The translations under genes and the position numbers were made by a program. Below the pieces are notes generated by a model that made no database searches, was not told the origin of the DNA, and worked only from the letters and a program-made list of their open reading frames with translations. From GCA-003244245 sp035606945 (lineage in GTDB: Bacteria; Actinomycetota; Actinomycetes; Mycobacteriales; Pseudonocardiaceae), in NCBI GenBank assembly GCA_035606945.1, contig DATNDR010000035.1, forward strand, positions 62,001-126,000: a stretch of 64,000 nucleotides of DNA, in the 5' to 3' direction. Each line of letters starts with the position of its first letter. Position 1 is the first letter of the stretch. Below are positions 10,542 through 19,286 of the stretch, piece by piece.

Positions 10542-10592
10542 GACAACAGGGTTGGTCATCAGATTCGGGTCAGACAACAGGGTTGGTCATCA
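10542..10592. repeat. Two copies of a 20-bp direct repeat between glf and the pgsA-like gene
   Basis: GACAACAGGGTTGGTCATCA occurs at 10542-10561 and again, identically, at 10573-10592, a period of 31. The second copy contains the glf stop codon (TCA at 10590-10592 on the plus strand); the first also carries a TCA. The pair lies 30-80 bases upstream of the pgsA-like start at 10512. It looks like a local duplication of the glf 3' end, and could also act as an operator pair. Confidence 0.9.
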
Positions 10593-11780
10593 ATCGATGG
10601 CGCCGTCGAGCGCTCGACCATTCGTGAAATAGGGCGCGATCTTGTTATCGAACATCGTCAACGCAGAACCGATGGCCATATGCATGTCCAGGTACTTGTA
10701 GGTGCCCAGCCGACCGCCGAACAGGATATTCCGTTGCGCGGTCTCGGATCTGGCCAGCTCCCGGTACCGTCCGAGTTTGACTCGGTCCTCAGGGGTGTTG
10801 ATCGGATAGTACGGCTCGTCTTCTTTTCCGGCGAACCGCGAAAATTCCCGTACGATGACGGTCTTGTCGGCCGGGTAGTGGCACCGTTCAGGGTGGAAAT
10901 GGCGGAACTCGAGGATACGGGTGAACGCGGCATCGGCGTCGGCGTAGTTCATGACGGGGGTGCCTTGAAAGTCGCCGCAATTTCGCAGAACCTCTTGCTC
11001 GAAGTCCAGGGTCCGCCAGCCCAGCCAACCCTCGGCGTAGTCGAAATACCTGTCCAACGGACCGGTGTACACGACCGGGATACGCTCCGGGAGATCGTCA
11101 CGCAGCTCGAAGTAATCGGTGTTCAACACCACGTTGATGTTCGGATGGCTGGCCATGGCCTTGAGCCACGCGGTGTAGCCGGCCACCGGAAGACCCTCGA
11201 AGGTGTCGCTGAAGTAGCGGTTGTTAAAGGTATAACGCACCGGTAAGCGGGTGATAATCGCGGCCGGCAGCTCGGTCGGTTCGGTCTGCCACTGTTTGGC
11301 TGTGTAATCGCGAACGAAGGCCTCGTAGAGCGGGCGGCCGATGAGAGAGATCGCTTTTTCTTCGAGATTCGTGGCATCGGTCCCGTCGATCTCCGCCGCC
11401 TGCTCGGCGATGAGCAAGCGAGCTTGGTCCGGCGTGAAGTAGCGGCCGAAGAACTGCGAGATCAGCCCCAGGCCCATGGGGAACGGGTACACCTGACCGT
11501 GGTGCACGGTGAACACTCGATGCTGGTAACCGGTGAACTCCGTGAATTGGTTCACGTACTCCCACACCCGCTTGTTCGACGTGTGGAACAGGTGGGCACC
11601 GTATCGATGCACCTCGATTCCCGTTTCGGGTTCTTCCTCGGAGTAGGCGTTGCCGCCGAGGTGATGGCGCCGTTCCACCACCAGCACCCGCTTGTTCAAC
11701 TGGGTGGCGGCACGCTCGGCCACAGTGAGGCCGAAGAAGCCGGAACCGACCACGACGAGGTCATATCGCGCGAAGCTCAC
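10590..11780 (-). CDS. glf: UDP-galactopyranose mutase
   Basis: This 396-residue flavoenzyme interconverts UDP-galactopyranose and UDP-galactofuranose, the donor for arabinogalactan. The N-terminal FAD fold shows VVGSGFFGLTVAERAATQL and ERRHHLGGNAYSE. Diagnostic family segments follow: GAHLFHTSNKRVWEYV, YTAKQWQTEPTELPA, LPVRYTFNNRYFSDTFEGLP, EFRHFHPER and GGRLGTYKYLDMHMAI. Full length compared with mycobacterial Glf (399). In mycobacteria it sits with galactan synthesis genes; here it stands alone beside a CDP-alcohol transferase. Its presence indicates a galactofuranose-containing wall. Confidence 0.97.
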   Translation of the reverse strand: MSFARYDLVVVGSGFFGLTVAERAATQLNKRVLVVERRHHLGGNAYSEEEPETGIEVHRYGAHLFHTSNKRVWEYVNQFTEFTGYQHRVFTVHHGQVYPFPMGLGLISQFFGRYFTPDQARLLIAEQAAEIDGTDATNLEEKAISLIGRPLYEAFVRDYTAKQWQTEPTELPAAIITRLPVRYTFNNRYFSDTFEGLPVAGYTAWLKAMASHPNINVVLNTDYFELRDDLPERIPVVYTGPLDRYFDYAEGWLGWRTLDFEQEVLRNCGDFQGTPVMNYADADAAFTRILEFRHFHPERCHYPADKTVIVREFSRFAGKEDEPYYPINTPEDRVKLGRYRELARSETAQRNILFGGRLGTYKYLDMHMAIGSALTMFDNKIAPYFTNGRALDGAID

Positions 11781-11828
11781 GTCGCCGGAGGGTAGCCGTG
11801 GCTCGTGGTCAGACGCCCAGGCGGGTGT

Positions 11829-12617
11829 TCAGAACCGAGTGTGCTCCAACCAGTGGTCCAGAACACCCGCGTCGCCGAGCACGGTGATGGGCGCCTGACC
11901 AGGTGCGACGCGGCGCATCATGACCAGCAGCAGGTCTACCACCGCGCCCCGCACCGCGACGTCGCCTTTGAAGTGACCATGTTCCCAGACCGGGCCCGAC
12001 GGGGTCCGGTGCACGATCCACTCCCCCGCCTCGCCCAACCCTGGGTCGGTCGAGTGGAGGTGCAAGATCTGGCCGTCGCCGCGCAGTTCGGCAAGTTCGG
12101 GCCGGAACTGCACCGCCTGCGGCAAACTGAGCAGGCTCAGCCACTCGGAGATCGCATCAGCGGCGAGATCGGCTTCCAAGGTGAACTCGCGGCCCAGCGC
12201 CAATTCCACATCAGCCCGGTGCACGGCGGTCTCGTGCGCCATCCGGCGGCCCCAAAAGCCGGCGCTCTGGTCGTCGGCCCAGCTCCATGTGGGCGTCTGT
12301 GGGCCCACCAACCGGATCGCCTCGACCAGCTCACCGGCACCGTCGAGCAACCAGCTGCACAACTCTTCGGTGTTGTCCGGGGCGGCTGGGACAATCAGGC
12401 CGGATGGGTCGGAATCGGGCGCGGTGGTGAGCCGCCGACTGACGATCCGGGCCGCCCACCGATGGGCCCGGCCGAGATGCTCGACCAGTTGCCACAATGT
12501 CCAGTCGGGGCAGGTCGGCACCGGCAGGGTGACGTCGGCGTCGGCCAGCGCCTCGGCCAGTAGCGCGGACTGGGCGGTCAATGCATCGAGGTAGCGATCG
12601 CTGCGCAGCGGTGCCAT
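11829..12617 (-). CDS. Maleylpyruvate isomerase family (mycothiol-dependent, DinB-like) protein
   Basis: This 262-residue protein fits the actinobacterial TIGR03083 family: an N-terminal four-helix DinB-like metal-binding bundle (PDWTLWQLVEHLGRAHRW, RRMAHETAVHRADVELA, supplying the three histidines) and a C-terminal SCP2-like or MDMPI_C part. Family members use mycothiol or bind metal, and most have unknown substrates. AGGAAGG lies 6-7 bases before the ATG at 12617. It is divergent from the methyltransferase gene at 12709. A specific substrate cannot be assigned. Confidence 0.8.
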   Translation of the reverse strand: MAPLRSDRYLDALTAQSALLAEALADADVTLPVPTCPDWTLWQLVEHLGRAHRWAARIVSRRLTTAPDSDPSGLIVPAAPDNTEELCSWLLDGAGELVEAIRLVGPQTPTWSWADDQSAGFWGRRMAHETAVHRADVELALGREFTLEADLAADAISEWLSLLSLPQAVQFRPELAELRGDGQILHLHSTDPGLGEAGEWIVHRTPSGPVWEHGHFKGDVAVRGAVVDLLLVMMRRVAPGQAPITVLGDAGVLDHWLEHTRF

Positions 12618-12708
12618 CGGAGGCCTTCCTGTGGTCTATTTGGCAGGCAACTTAAGCACCTGCGGGTTTGGTAGTGCGGCGGCGCACCGGGTGGTGTGCA
12701 CTGTGACC

Positions 12709-13380
12709 ATGGCTCCGCATCCTGCCTCGCATTCGCATGATCCCGTGCAGCCCACGCTCGGCCCAGCGCGCGGCGCGTTCTTCGCGGCGGCGCTGAGGTC
12801 TCCGCGCGAGGTCGGAACCTTGCTGCCGTCCGGACCCGAGCTGGCCCGGCGGCTGGCGGCGGTGGTCCCCCGATCTGGCCGTCCGGTGGTGGTGGAGGTG
12901 GGCGCCGGTGCCGGGGCAGTCACCGCCGCGATCGTGCAACAGGCAGACCAGGGCGCGGTGGTGATCGCCGTGGAGAAGGATGCTGACCTCGCCGAGCGGT
13001 TGCGGGCCCGCCGGCTGGGAGTACAGGTCGTGACCGCTGACGCCGCCACCCTGCCGGCCATTCTCGCCGACCACGGCGTCGATTGTGCCGATGTGATCAT
13101 CTCTGTGCTGCCGTGGACCCTGTTCGGGCCGCAGCAGCAGCGCGAGTTACTGTCGATCTTCGCCGCCGCGCTGCAGGCCGATGGAGTGTTCACCGCCGCC
13201 GCGTACAGCTTGGGGTACTGGACGCCCGCGGCCCGCCGGTTCCGCCGCGAGCTGGAGCGGTTCTTCGGCGAGGTCCTTCCCACCCGCACCATGTGGCGCC
13301 ACCTACCGCCGGCGATGACCTACGTCTGCCGAGGCCCGGGCCAGGTGGATGACGACCTCACCGTGGATCAGAGTCAATGA
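12709..13380 (+). CDS. Class I SAM-dependent methyltransferase (phospholipid N-methyltransferase-like)
   Basis: The preferred start is ATG 12709 (223 residues); the frame also opens at 12631, but the extra 26 residues are low-complexity and poorly protein-like. Motif I is VVEVGAGAGAVTAAI, with the acidic residue after strand 2 in VIAVEKDADLAERL and motif IV near DVIISVLPWTLF. The layout resembles PmtA-type phospholipid N-methyltransferases and the rRNA adenine dimethylase fold (SPREVGTLLPSGPELARRL at the N-terminus). Substrate is uncertain. The 3' end overlaps the convergent kinase gene by 23 bases. Confidence 0.75.
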   Translation: MAPHPASHSHDPVQPTLGPARGAFFAAALRSPREVGTLLPSGPELARRLAAVVPRSGRPVVVEVGAGAGAVTAAIVQQADQGAVVIAVEKDADLAERLRARRLGVQVVTADAATLPAILADHGVDCADVIISVLPWTLFGPQQQRELLSIFAAALQADGVFTAAAYSLGYWTPAARRFRRELERFFGEVLPTRTMWRHLPPAMTYVCRGPGQVDDDLTVDQSQ

Positions 13381-14899
13381 GCAGCTGACCATCCAACCGG
13401 GTCACCCGGAGCACTCGCTTGACAACCTCGGGGCTGCCCGCTTTGTGGTAGGTGACGTCGACGGGCACTCGCACCGAACCATCGGGATTGTCAGTGACCC
13501 CGAAGGCATTGGCAGCGCTGACCGAGGAGTACTGGCTCCAATACGACCGGAAGTCCGATTCGCCGCCGAAAGTGGCTTGCGCGGTGGGTGACAGCAGTGC
13601 CCACGCCGATGACGCGTTGTCGAGACCGTTGTAGTAGTCGATCACTAGCTGCCCGGCGTCGCGCCAGGCGATCGACTGGGCGTGATCCACCCGTTCCACC
13701 TGCGGCTGGGACCGCAGCGGGGCTACCGACGGTGCCGGCACCGACGAGGGAGCCGCGGTGACCCCCGGTCCGGCGGAGTGCATGGCCTGCTCTGACGGGG
13801 AACCCCGCGACAGCAGGGTGCCCACCCCGGCGACTGCGAGCAGCACGACGATTGCTGCCGCAAGCCAGCCGGCGCGGCCAGGTCGCTGCGGTAGGCGCGG
13901 CGCGACCTTTCTCCCAGCCCACGCCGGCAGTGGCAATGCCAGTTCCGGAGCAGCACCGCGAAGTGGCGCAGACGTCGGCAGCGGGTCTCTTGGCGGGCGG
14001 GCGTTCTCCTCGTCGGCGACGCCGGCTGGTGAGCGTCTGGTCACCAGCGTCGGCGGCAGCGCGGAGGACCTGTTCACCCTCGCCGATTCAGTTGCCGGGG
14101 CGGGCCTGGCTACCGGGCGAGTGATCGGCGCTGCAGCCAGCTCCAGGCTGGCGCGGTGCATGTCCGGCCGCGCTGCCGGATCTGTGGCCAGCAGCTTCAT
14201 CAGCACCGCGGACAGCGCACCCGCTTGTCGGGGTGGCATCACCTGCCCGTTGGCCACCGCGTGCAGCAGCGCGAGCGGGTTATCGCTGTCGCCGAAGGGA
14301 CCTCGCCCTTCCAGTGCCGCATAGAGCGTCGCGCCGAGGGAGAACACGTCGGATGCCGGGGTCGGCAGCTGCCCGCGGGCGACTTCCGGAGCCAGGAAGG
14401 CGGGCGTGCCGGCCATCATCCCGGTCTGGGTGACCGTGACGTCGCCCACGGCGCGCGAGACCCCGAAGTCGGTGATCTTGGCAGTGCCGTCGTCGGCGAT
14501 CAGGATGTTGCCCGGCTTGACGTCCCGGTGCACGATCTGCGCGGCATGCGCGGCGGCCAGCGCTGAAGCGATCTGCCTGCCGATCGAGGCGACCTCGGGC
14601 ACCGGGAGGCAGTACCGCTCGCCGAGGACCGCGGCGAGGCTGCGCGAGGGCAGGTACTCCATCACCAGGCATGGCTCACCGTCGTGCTCGGCCACGTCGT
14701 AGACGACGATCGCGTTGGGATGCTGCAACCGCGCGGCGATCCGCGCCTCACGCAGTGCCCTAGCCCGCGCCTCGTCGGTCGCTCGCGGACTCAGCTCCGG
14801 CTGCAGCAGCAGCTGCTTCACCGCTACCGGCCGCCGCAGCCGCTCGTCCATGGCCTGCCACACGACCCCCATGCCGCCGCTGCCGATCCGCTCGAGCAC
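13358..14899 (-). CDS. Membrane Ser/Thr protein kinase with extracellular NTF2-like domain
   Basis: Domains in order: kinase (about residues 1-255) with GSGGMGVVW loop, VAVKQLL lysine, HRDVKPGNIL catalytic loop, DFGVSRA and FLAPEVARG; a proline-rich juxtamembrane region; one transmembrane helix (GWLAAAIVVLLAVAGVGTLL, about 340-360); and an extracellular C-terminal domain of about 100 residues (WRDAGQLVIDYYNGLDNASSAW...YWSQYSSV) resembling NTF2-like/SnoaL folds. The GTG at 14899 falls just before the glycine loop. The natural N-terminus probably begins about 14 codons earlier (DTGQLIAGHYR), where GGGAG precedes an ATC codon by nine bases but no ATG/GTG/TTG exists, so the true start may be non-canonical. 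Confidence 0.88.
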   Translation of the reverse strand: MLERIGSGGMGVVWQAMDERLRRPVAVKQLLLQPELSPRATDEARARALREARIAARLQHPNAIVVYDVAEHDGEPCLVMEYLPSRSLAAVLGERYCLPVPEVASIGRQIASALAAAHAAQIVHRDVKPGNILIADDGTAKITDFGVSRAVGDVTVTQTGMMAGTPAFLAPEVARGQLPTPASDVFSLGATLYAALEGRGPFGDSDNPLALLHAVANGQVMPPRQAGALSAVLMKLLATDPAARPDMHRASLELAAAPITRPVARPAPATESARVNRSSALPPTLVTRRSPAGVADEENARPPRDPLPTSAPLRGAAPELALPLPAWAGRKVAPRLPQRPGRAGWLAAAIVVLLAVAGVGTLLSRGSPSEQAMHSAGPGVTAAPSSVPAPSVAPLRSQPQVERVDHAQSIAWRDAGQLVIDYYNGLDNASSAWALLSPTAQATFGGESDFRSYWSQYSSVSAANAFGVTDNPDGSVRVPVDVTYHKAGSPEVVKRVLRVTRLDGQLLIDSDPR

Positions 14900-15074
14900 T
14901 CGGTAGTGGCCGGCGATCAGCTGACCCGTGTCGATATGCGGTCACTCCCTTTAGTTTCCCCGCATGGGCACACCGCGTCCCCCGACCGTAGTCAGGCTAG
15001 CGCGCGGCAACCGGCTTGGCGCGCCAGCCCGCTGGGCCCCGGTTGGCCCAGGATGATGCACCGCAGGCACCATC

Positions 15075-17588
15075 GTGGTCACCATGACGCTCACCGACAC
15101 CCTGCCCCGCGGTTGCGGACCCGACGAACTGTTCGACATCTTCACCGACTGGGTGTTGGGCCAGGGTTTGGCCTTATACCCGGCCCAGGAAGAAGCGTTG
15201 ATCGAGATCGTCTCGGGTTCGAATGTGATTCTGGCCACCCCTACCGGCTCCGGGAAGAGCCTCGTTGCGACCGGCGCGCACGCCAGCGCTCTGGCCCAGG
15301 GCAGGCGCAGCGTGTACACCGCACCGATCAAGGCGCTGGTGTCGGAGAAGTTCTTCGCGGCCTGTGATGTCTTCGGTGCCGATCAGGTCGGGATGCTCAC
15401 CGGTGATTCCAGCGTCAACGCCGACGCGCCGATCATCTGCTGCACCGCAGAGGTGCTGGCCAACATGGCGCTGCGCAGCGGTCCGGACACCGACGCCAGC
15501 CTGATCGTGATGGACGAGTTCCATTTCTACGCCGACCCGGATCGCGGCTGGGCATGGCAGGTGCCGCTCCTAGAACTTCCGCGGGCCCAGTTCCTGCTGA
15601 TGTCCGCAACGCTGGGTGACGTCAGTTTCTTCGAGCAGGACCTGACCCAGCGCACCGGCCGCCCTACCGCGGTGGTGCGCTCCGTCCAGCGACCGGTTCC
15701 GCTGTCTTTCCGGTACGTCACCACACCGCTGCACGAGACGCTGGAAGAGTTGCTGGCCACCAACTCGGCGCCGGTGTATGTGGTGCACTTCACCCAGGCC
15801 GCAGCTGCTGAGCAGGCCCAGGCGCTGACCAGCATCAACGTCTGCAGCCGCGCCGAGAAAGCCGCCATTGCCGAGTTGATCGGGGCATTCCGGTTCACCG
15901 CCGGTTTCGGGCGCACGCTGTCCCGGCTGGTACGCCACGGGATCGGGGTACATCACGCGGGAATGCTGCCCCGGTACCGCCGGCTCGTGGAACGGCTCGC
16001 CCAATCCGGCCTGTTGAAGATTGTCTGCGGCACGGACACGCTCGGGGTGGGAATCAACGTGCCGATCCGTACCGTGCTGCTCACCGCACTGGCCAAATAC
16101 GACGGCACCCGCACCCGTCATCTCACCGCTCGGGAATTCCACCAGATCGCCGGGCGAGCCGGGCGAGCCGGCTACGACACCGCCGGCGCCGTCGTCGTAC
16201 AGGCTCCCGAGCATGTCGTGGACAACGCGAAAGCGGTGGCCAAGGCAGGCGACGACCCCCGCAAGCTTCGCAAGATCGTCCGCAAGAAGCCGCCCGAGGG
16301 CTCGGTGTCCTGGAGTGAGCGCACCTTCGAGCGACTGGTCGCCGCCGAGCCCGAAGCGCTGGCATCGAGTTTTTCGGTGAGCCACGCGATGTTGCTCAAC
16401 GTCGCCAACCGGCCCGGCGACGCGTTCGCCGCGATGCGCCACCTGCTCACCGACAACCACGAGGACCGCCCCGCCCAGCGCCGGCTGATCCGAGCGGCCA
16501 TCGCGATGTATCGCGCACTGCTGGCCGCTGGTGTCGTCGAGCGCTTGCCGGTGCCCGACGAGCAGGGGCGCACGGTGCGGCTCACCGGAGATCTCCAGCT
16601 CGATTTCGCGCTCAACCAGGCGCTGTCCCCGTTCGCGCTCGCCGCGATCGAGCTGCTGGACCCGGATTCGGCCGACTACCCGCTGGATGTGCTGTCAGTG
16701 CTCGAGGCCACCTTGGACAATCCGCGGCAGGTACTGGCCGCGCAACTGTCCAAGGCCAAGGGCGAGGCCGTGGCAGCGATGAAGGCCGAGGGCATCGAGT
16801 ACGAGGAGCGGATGCGGCTGCTCGAGGAAGTCAGCTACCCGATGCCGCTGGCTGATCTGCTCGACGCCGCGTTCGAGACCTACCGCCAAGGCCACCCGTG
16901 GGTGGCCGATCACCAGCTGTCTCCCAAGTCGGTGGCCCGGGATCTCGCCGAGCGCGCCATGACCTTCACCGAGTACGTCGGGTTCTACGGCCTGGCCCGC
17001 TCCGAGGGGCTGGTACTCCGGTACCTGGCCGACGCCTACCAGGCGCTACGGCGAACCGTGCCCGACGACGCCAAGACCGAGCCGCTGCGTGATCTTGAGG
17101 AATGGCTCGGGGAGCTGGTCCGCCAGGTCGACTCCAGCCTTCTGGAGGAATGGGAGAAACTGCGTGACCCGCAAGCGCCCGAGCTGGTAGGCACGTTACC
17201 GGACGACCGGCCTGCGCCGGTGACGACCAACGCGCGGGCCTTCCGAGTGCTGGTGCGTAATGCGCTGTTTCGCCGGGTGGAGCTGGCTGCCCGTCGGCAA
17301 TGGGACGCGCTCGCGGCGCTCGATGGCGACGACGGGTGGGATGAGCAGGCCTGGCGCGATGCCGTGGAACCGTACTTCGACGAACACCGCGAAATCGGCA
17401 CCGGCGCCGACGCCCGTGGCCCGCATCTGTTGATGATCGACTATCAAGCCGACCGCTGGCACGTGCGCCAGATCCTGGACGATCCAGCCGGCCACCATGA
17501 CTGGGCCATCACCGCTGAAGTCGACCTGCCGGCTTCGGACGAAGCCGGCGTCGCCGTCCTGCGAGTGAGCTCAGTCGGGCCGATGTAA
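15075..17588 (+). CDS. DEAD/DEAH-box (Ski2-like) helicase with C-terminal DUF3516
   Basis: An 837-residue superfamily 2 helicase. Walker A is ATPTGSGKS (about residue 55). The DExH box is MDEFHFY, a DEFH variant, and motif III is SATLGD. The second RecA domain has VHHAGMLPRYRRLVERLAQSG, CGTDTLGVGIN and QIAGRAGRAG. The C-terminal 420 residues correspond to the DUF3516 region found in actinobacterial members. Likely an RNA (or structured nucleic acid) helicase, related to but distinct from HelY. The start is GTG 15075 or ATG 15084; no clear ribosome site, so translation may be leaderless. Convergent with the redoxin gene five bases downstream. Confidence 0.9.
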   Translation: MVTMTLTDTLPRGCGPDELFDIFTDWVLGQGLALYPAQEEALIEIVSGSNVILATPTGSGKSLVATGAHASALAQGRRSVYTAPIKALVSEKFFAACDVFGADQVGMLTGDSSVNADAPIICCTAEVLANMALRSGPDTDASLIVMDEFHFYADPDRGWAWQVPLLELPRAQFLLMSATLGDVSFFEQDLTQRTGRPTAVVRSVQRPVPLSFRYVTTPLHETLEELLATNSAPVYVVHFTQAAAAEQAQALTSINVCSRAEKAAIAELIGAFRFTAGFGRTLSRLVRHGIGVHHAGMLPRYRRLVERLAQSGLLKIVCGTDTLGVGINVPIRTVLLTALAKYDGTRTRHLTAREFHQIAGRAGRAGYDTAGAVVVQAPEHVVDNAKAVAKAGDDPRKLRKIVRKKPPEGSVSWSERTFERLVAAEPEALASSFSVSHAMLLNVANRPGDAFAAMRHLLTDNHEDRPAQRRLIRAAIAMYRALLAAGVVERLPVPDEQGRTVRLTGDLQLDFALNQALSPFALAAIELLDPDSADYPLDVLSVLEATLDNPRQVLAAQLSKAKGEAVAAMKAEGIEYEERMRLLEEVSYPMPLADLLDAAFETYRQGHPWVADHQLSPKSVARDLAERAMTFTEYVGFYGLARSEGLVLRYLADAYQALRRTVPDDAKTEPLRDLEEWLGELVRQVDSSLLEEWEKLRDPQAPELVGTLPDDRPAPVTTNARAFRVLVRNALFRRVELAARRQWDALAALDGDDGWDEQAWRDAVEPYFDEHREIGTGADARGPHLLMIDYQADRWHVRQILDDPAGHHDWAITAEVDLPASDEAGVAVLRVSSVGPM

Positions 17589-17593
17589 GGCTG

Positions 17594-18157
17594 TCAGGCC
17601 GGCTCGTTACCCGGCTTCCACTTGATACCGCAGCCGAGGCTGGGCATGTGCGGTTCTTCGACCGGCTTACCCGCCAGCACCAGCTCCAGCGCAGCGCGTA
17701 GCGCTTGGCCGGTCACCGGGGCGTCGTTGCGTGGCCGCGACTCATCGAATTCGCCCCGGTAGGCGAGCGTGTGATCTGCGCCGTAGAGGAAGAAGTCCGG
17801 CGTGCACGCGGCCCGGTAGGCCAAGGCCACCTGCTGGTTCTCATCGAGCAGGTAGGGGAAGGTGAACCGGGCGCGGTGCGCCTGTTCGGTCAACCCCGCC
17901 GGACCGTCGTCGGGATAGCGGTCGATGTCGTTGCTGCAGACCGCCACCGCGTCCAACTCATCGGTGTGTTCGGAGACGAGCGCACCGAGCTGCCGTTCGA
18001 TGTGCCGGACATAGGGACAGTGGTTGCACAGAAACATCACCAGCAGCGGCCGGCCGGCGGCAAAGCCGTCCAAACGAACGATCTGGCCGTCAAGAGACGG
18101 CAGCGCGAAGGGCGGCGCCGGAGTGCCGAGCGGGACCATGAATGAGCTCACTGCCAT
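17594..18157 (-). CDS. Thioredoxin-fold redoxin (AhpC/TSA-like)
   Basis: The 187-residue protein has a thioredoxin-like fold with a CxxC pair in MFLCNHCPYVRHIERQL (about residues 43-46), preceded by a TPAPPFALPSLDG N-terminus like that of AhpC/TlpA-type redoxins. The C-terminus ends in MPSLGCGIKWKPGN, matching the thioredoxin-family group typically annotated in proteobacteria and actinobacteria with PS-x-GCxIKWK. It probably acts as a thiol oxidoreductase in the cytoplasm; no signal peptide is seen. Partner proteins are unknown. Confidence 0.88.
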   Translation of the reverse strand: MAVSSFMVPLGTPAPPFALPSLDGQIVRLDGFAAGRPLLVMFLCNHCPYVRHIERQLGALVSEHTDELDAVAVCSNDIDRYPDDGPAGLTEQAHRARFTFPYLLDENQQVALAYRAACTPDFFLYGADHTLAYRGEFDESRPRNDAPVTGQALRAALELVLAGKPVEEPHMPSLGCGIKWKPGNEPA

Positions 18158-18229
18158 ACCGCAAGTTTTCCACTAGTAGCGGAATCGAGCGGGTTCGGGC
18201 GGCAAGATCGACCGGTAGGTTGACTGACC

Positions 18230-18919
18230 GTGGATCTCTACGAGGTGATGCGGACGACGCCGGCGACCCGGGTCTTCACTGACGAGGCAGTGCCGGATGC
18301 GGTCGTGCACCGCATCCTCGACCACGCCAGGTTCGCGCCCAGCGGCGGCAACCGGCAGGGTTGGCATGTCGTCGTGCTTCGCGATCCCGCGATTCGGCGC
18401 CGGATACGAGAGCTGTACGGCCTCGGTTGGCGTGAGTACATGGCTCATGTCGACGCGGGCCTGGTGCCGTTCGCGCCGCGGGAGCACGGTCGCTGGAACG
18501 GCCCGGCGGTCGATCTGGAGGCGGCCCGCCGGGTACCGAGACCCAACGACTTCGCCGACAGCCTGGACACAGTCCCGGTATTGCTCCTGCTGATCGCCCA
18601 TCTCGGTTCGCTGGCCTGCATGGACAATGGGCTGGACCGGCAGAGCATCGTCGGTGGCGGCTCGATCTACCCGTTCGGGCACAATATTCTGCTGGCCGCC
18701 CGCAATGAAGGCCTCGGTGGCGTGCTGACGTCGGCATTAGTCCGCCAGGAACCAACCGTGCGCGAGTTGATCGGCATCCCTGACGACCACGCGATCGCCG
18801 GCCTGATCGCCCTGGGACATCCGGTGCGGACGGTGCGCAAGCTGCGGCGCCGGCCCGTCGAACAGTTCACCACGGTAGATCGGTTCGACGGGCCTGGCTT
18901 CAATCTTGACCGGCCCTAG
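18230..18919 (+). CDS. Nitroreductase family flavoprotein
   Basis: A 229-residue FMN-dependent nitroreductase-like protein starting at GTG 18230. It begins with MDLYEVMRTTPATRVFTDEAVPDAVVHRILDHARFAPSGGNRQGW, the phosphate/FMN-binding region of the family; the central GGSIYPFGHNILLAARNEGLGGVLT and terminal LGHP motifs are also present. The substrate is unknown. It faces the small helical protein gene convergently across 12 bases. Its start is 73 bases from the redoxin start, transcribed divergently, so the two may share a promoter region. Confidence 0.9.
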   Translation: MDLYEVMRTTPATRVFTDEAVPDAVVHRILDHARFAPSGGNRQGWHVVVLRDPAIRRRIRELYGLGWREYMAHVDAGLVPFAPREHGRWNGPAVDLEAARRVPRPNDFADSLDTVPVLLLLIAHLGSLACMDNGLDRQSIVGGGSIYPFGHNILLAARNEGLGGVLTSALVRQEPTVRELIGIPDDHAIAGLIALGHPVRTVRKLRRRPVEQFTTVDRFDGPGFNLDRP

Positions 18920-18931
18920 TGCTTGGCCGCG

Positions 18932-19129
18932 TCAGTCTTCAGCACCGCCCTGGATCTTACGTACCACGCCGTCGATCTGGCTGCGCAACTTGCCCTTGGT
19001 GACCTGATCGACGAGACCGAGCGCCCCAGCTGCGATCTTGCCGGCCGCCTCGGGGTTGGCCTTCGCGAAACGGCGAGCACCTTCCACCGCACCCGCCAGA
19101 ACCACCAGCTTCCCCAGCTTCCCCAGCAT
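18932..19129 (-). CDS. Small helical protein resembling the Rv0909/MT0933 antitoxin family
   Basis: This 65-residue protein starts at ATG 19129 behind a strong GGGAGG site (AAGGGAGGAAAACA before the ATG); a longer reading from 19162 has no ribosome site. The sequence is mostly helical (LGKLVVLAGAVEGARRFAK) and ends in LVDQVTKGKLRSQIDGVVRKIQ, which resembles the L-D-x-x-T-x-G-K-x-x-x-x-I-D-x-V repeat of actinobacterial MT0933-type small proteins. No toxin partner is visible next to it. The antitoxin role is therefore not supported here. Confidence 0.7.
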   Translation of the reverse strand: MLGKLGKLVVLAGAVEGARRFAKANPEAAGKIAAGALGLVDQVTKGKLRSQIDGVVRKIQGGAED

Positions 19130-19286
19130 TGTTTTCCTCCCTTGGCCAGCCACAATCCCCACGCGATCATCGCGAAGTGGCGAGGATACCGCGACCGGAT
19201 CGGGCCCGGGAGGATGGCCCGGAAAAGGCAGTCACAATCCCCCAGTCAGGACATTTGCGTCAAGTTCTCCTGACCCGGATCACCGG

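Noticed and set aside
18932..19129. Toxin-antitoxin system around the small helical protein
   Set aside because: The neighbours are a nitroreductase and an Rv2175c-like regulator; no toxin-like partner gene exists beside it.
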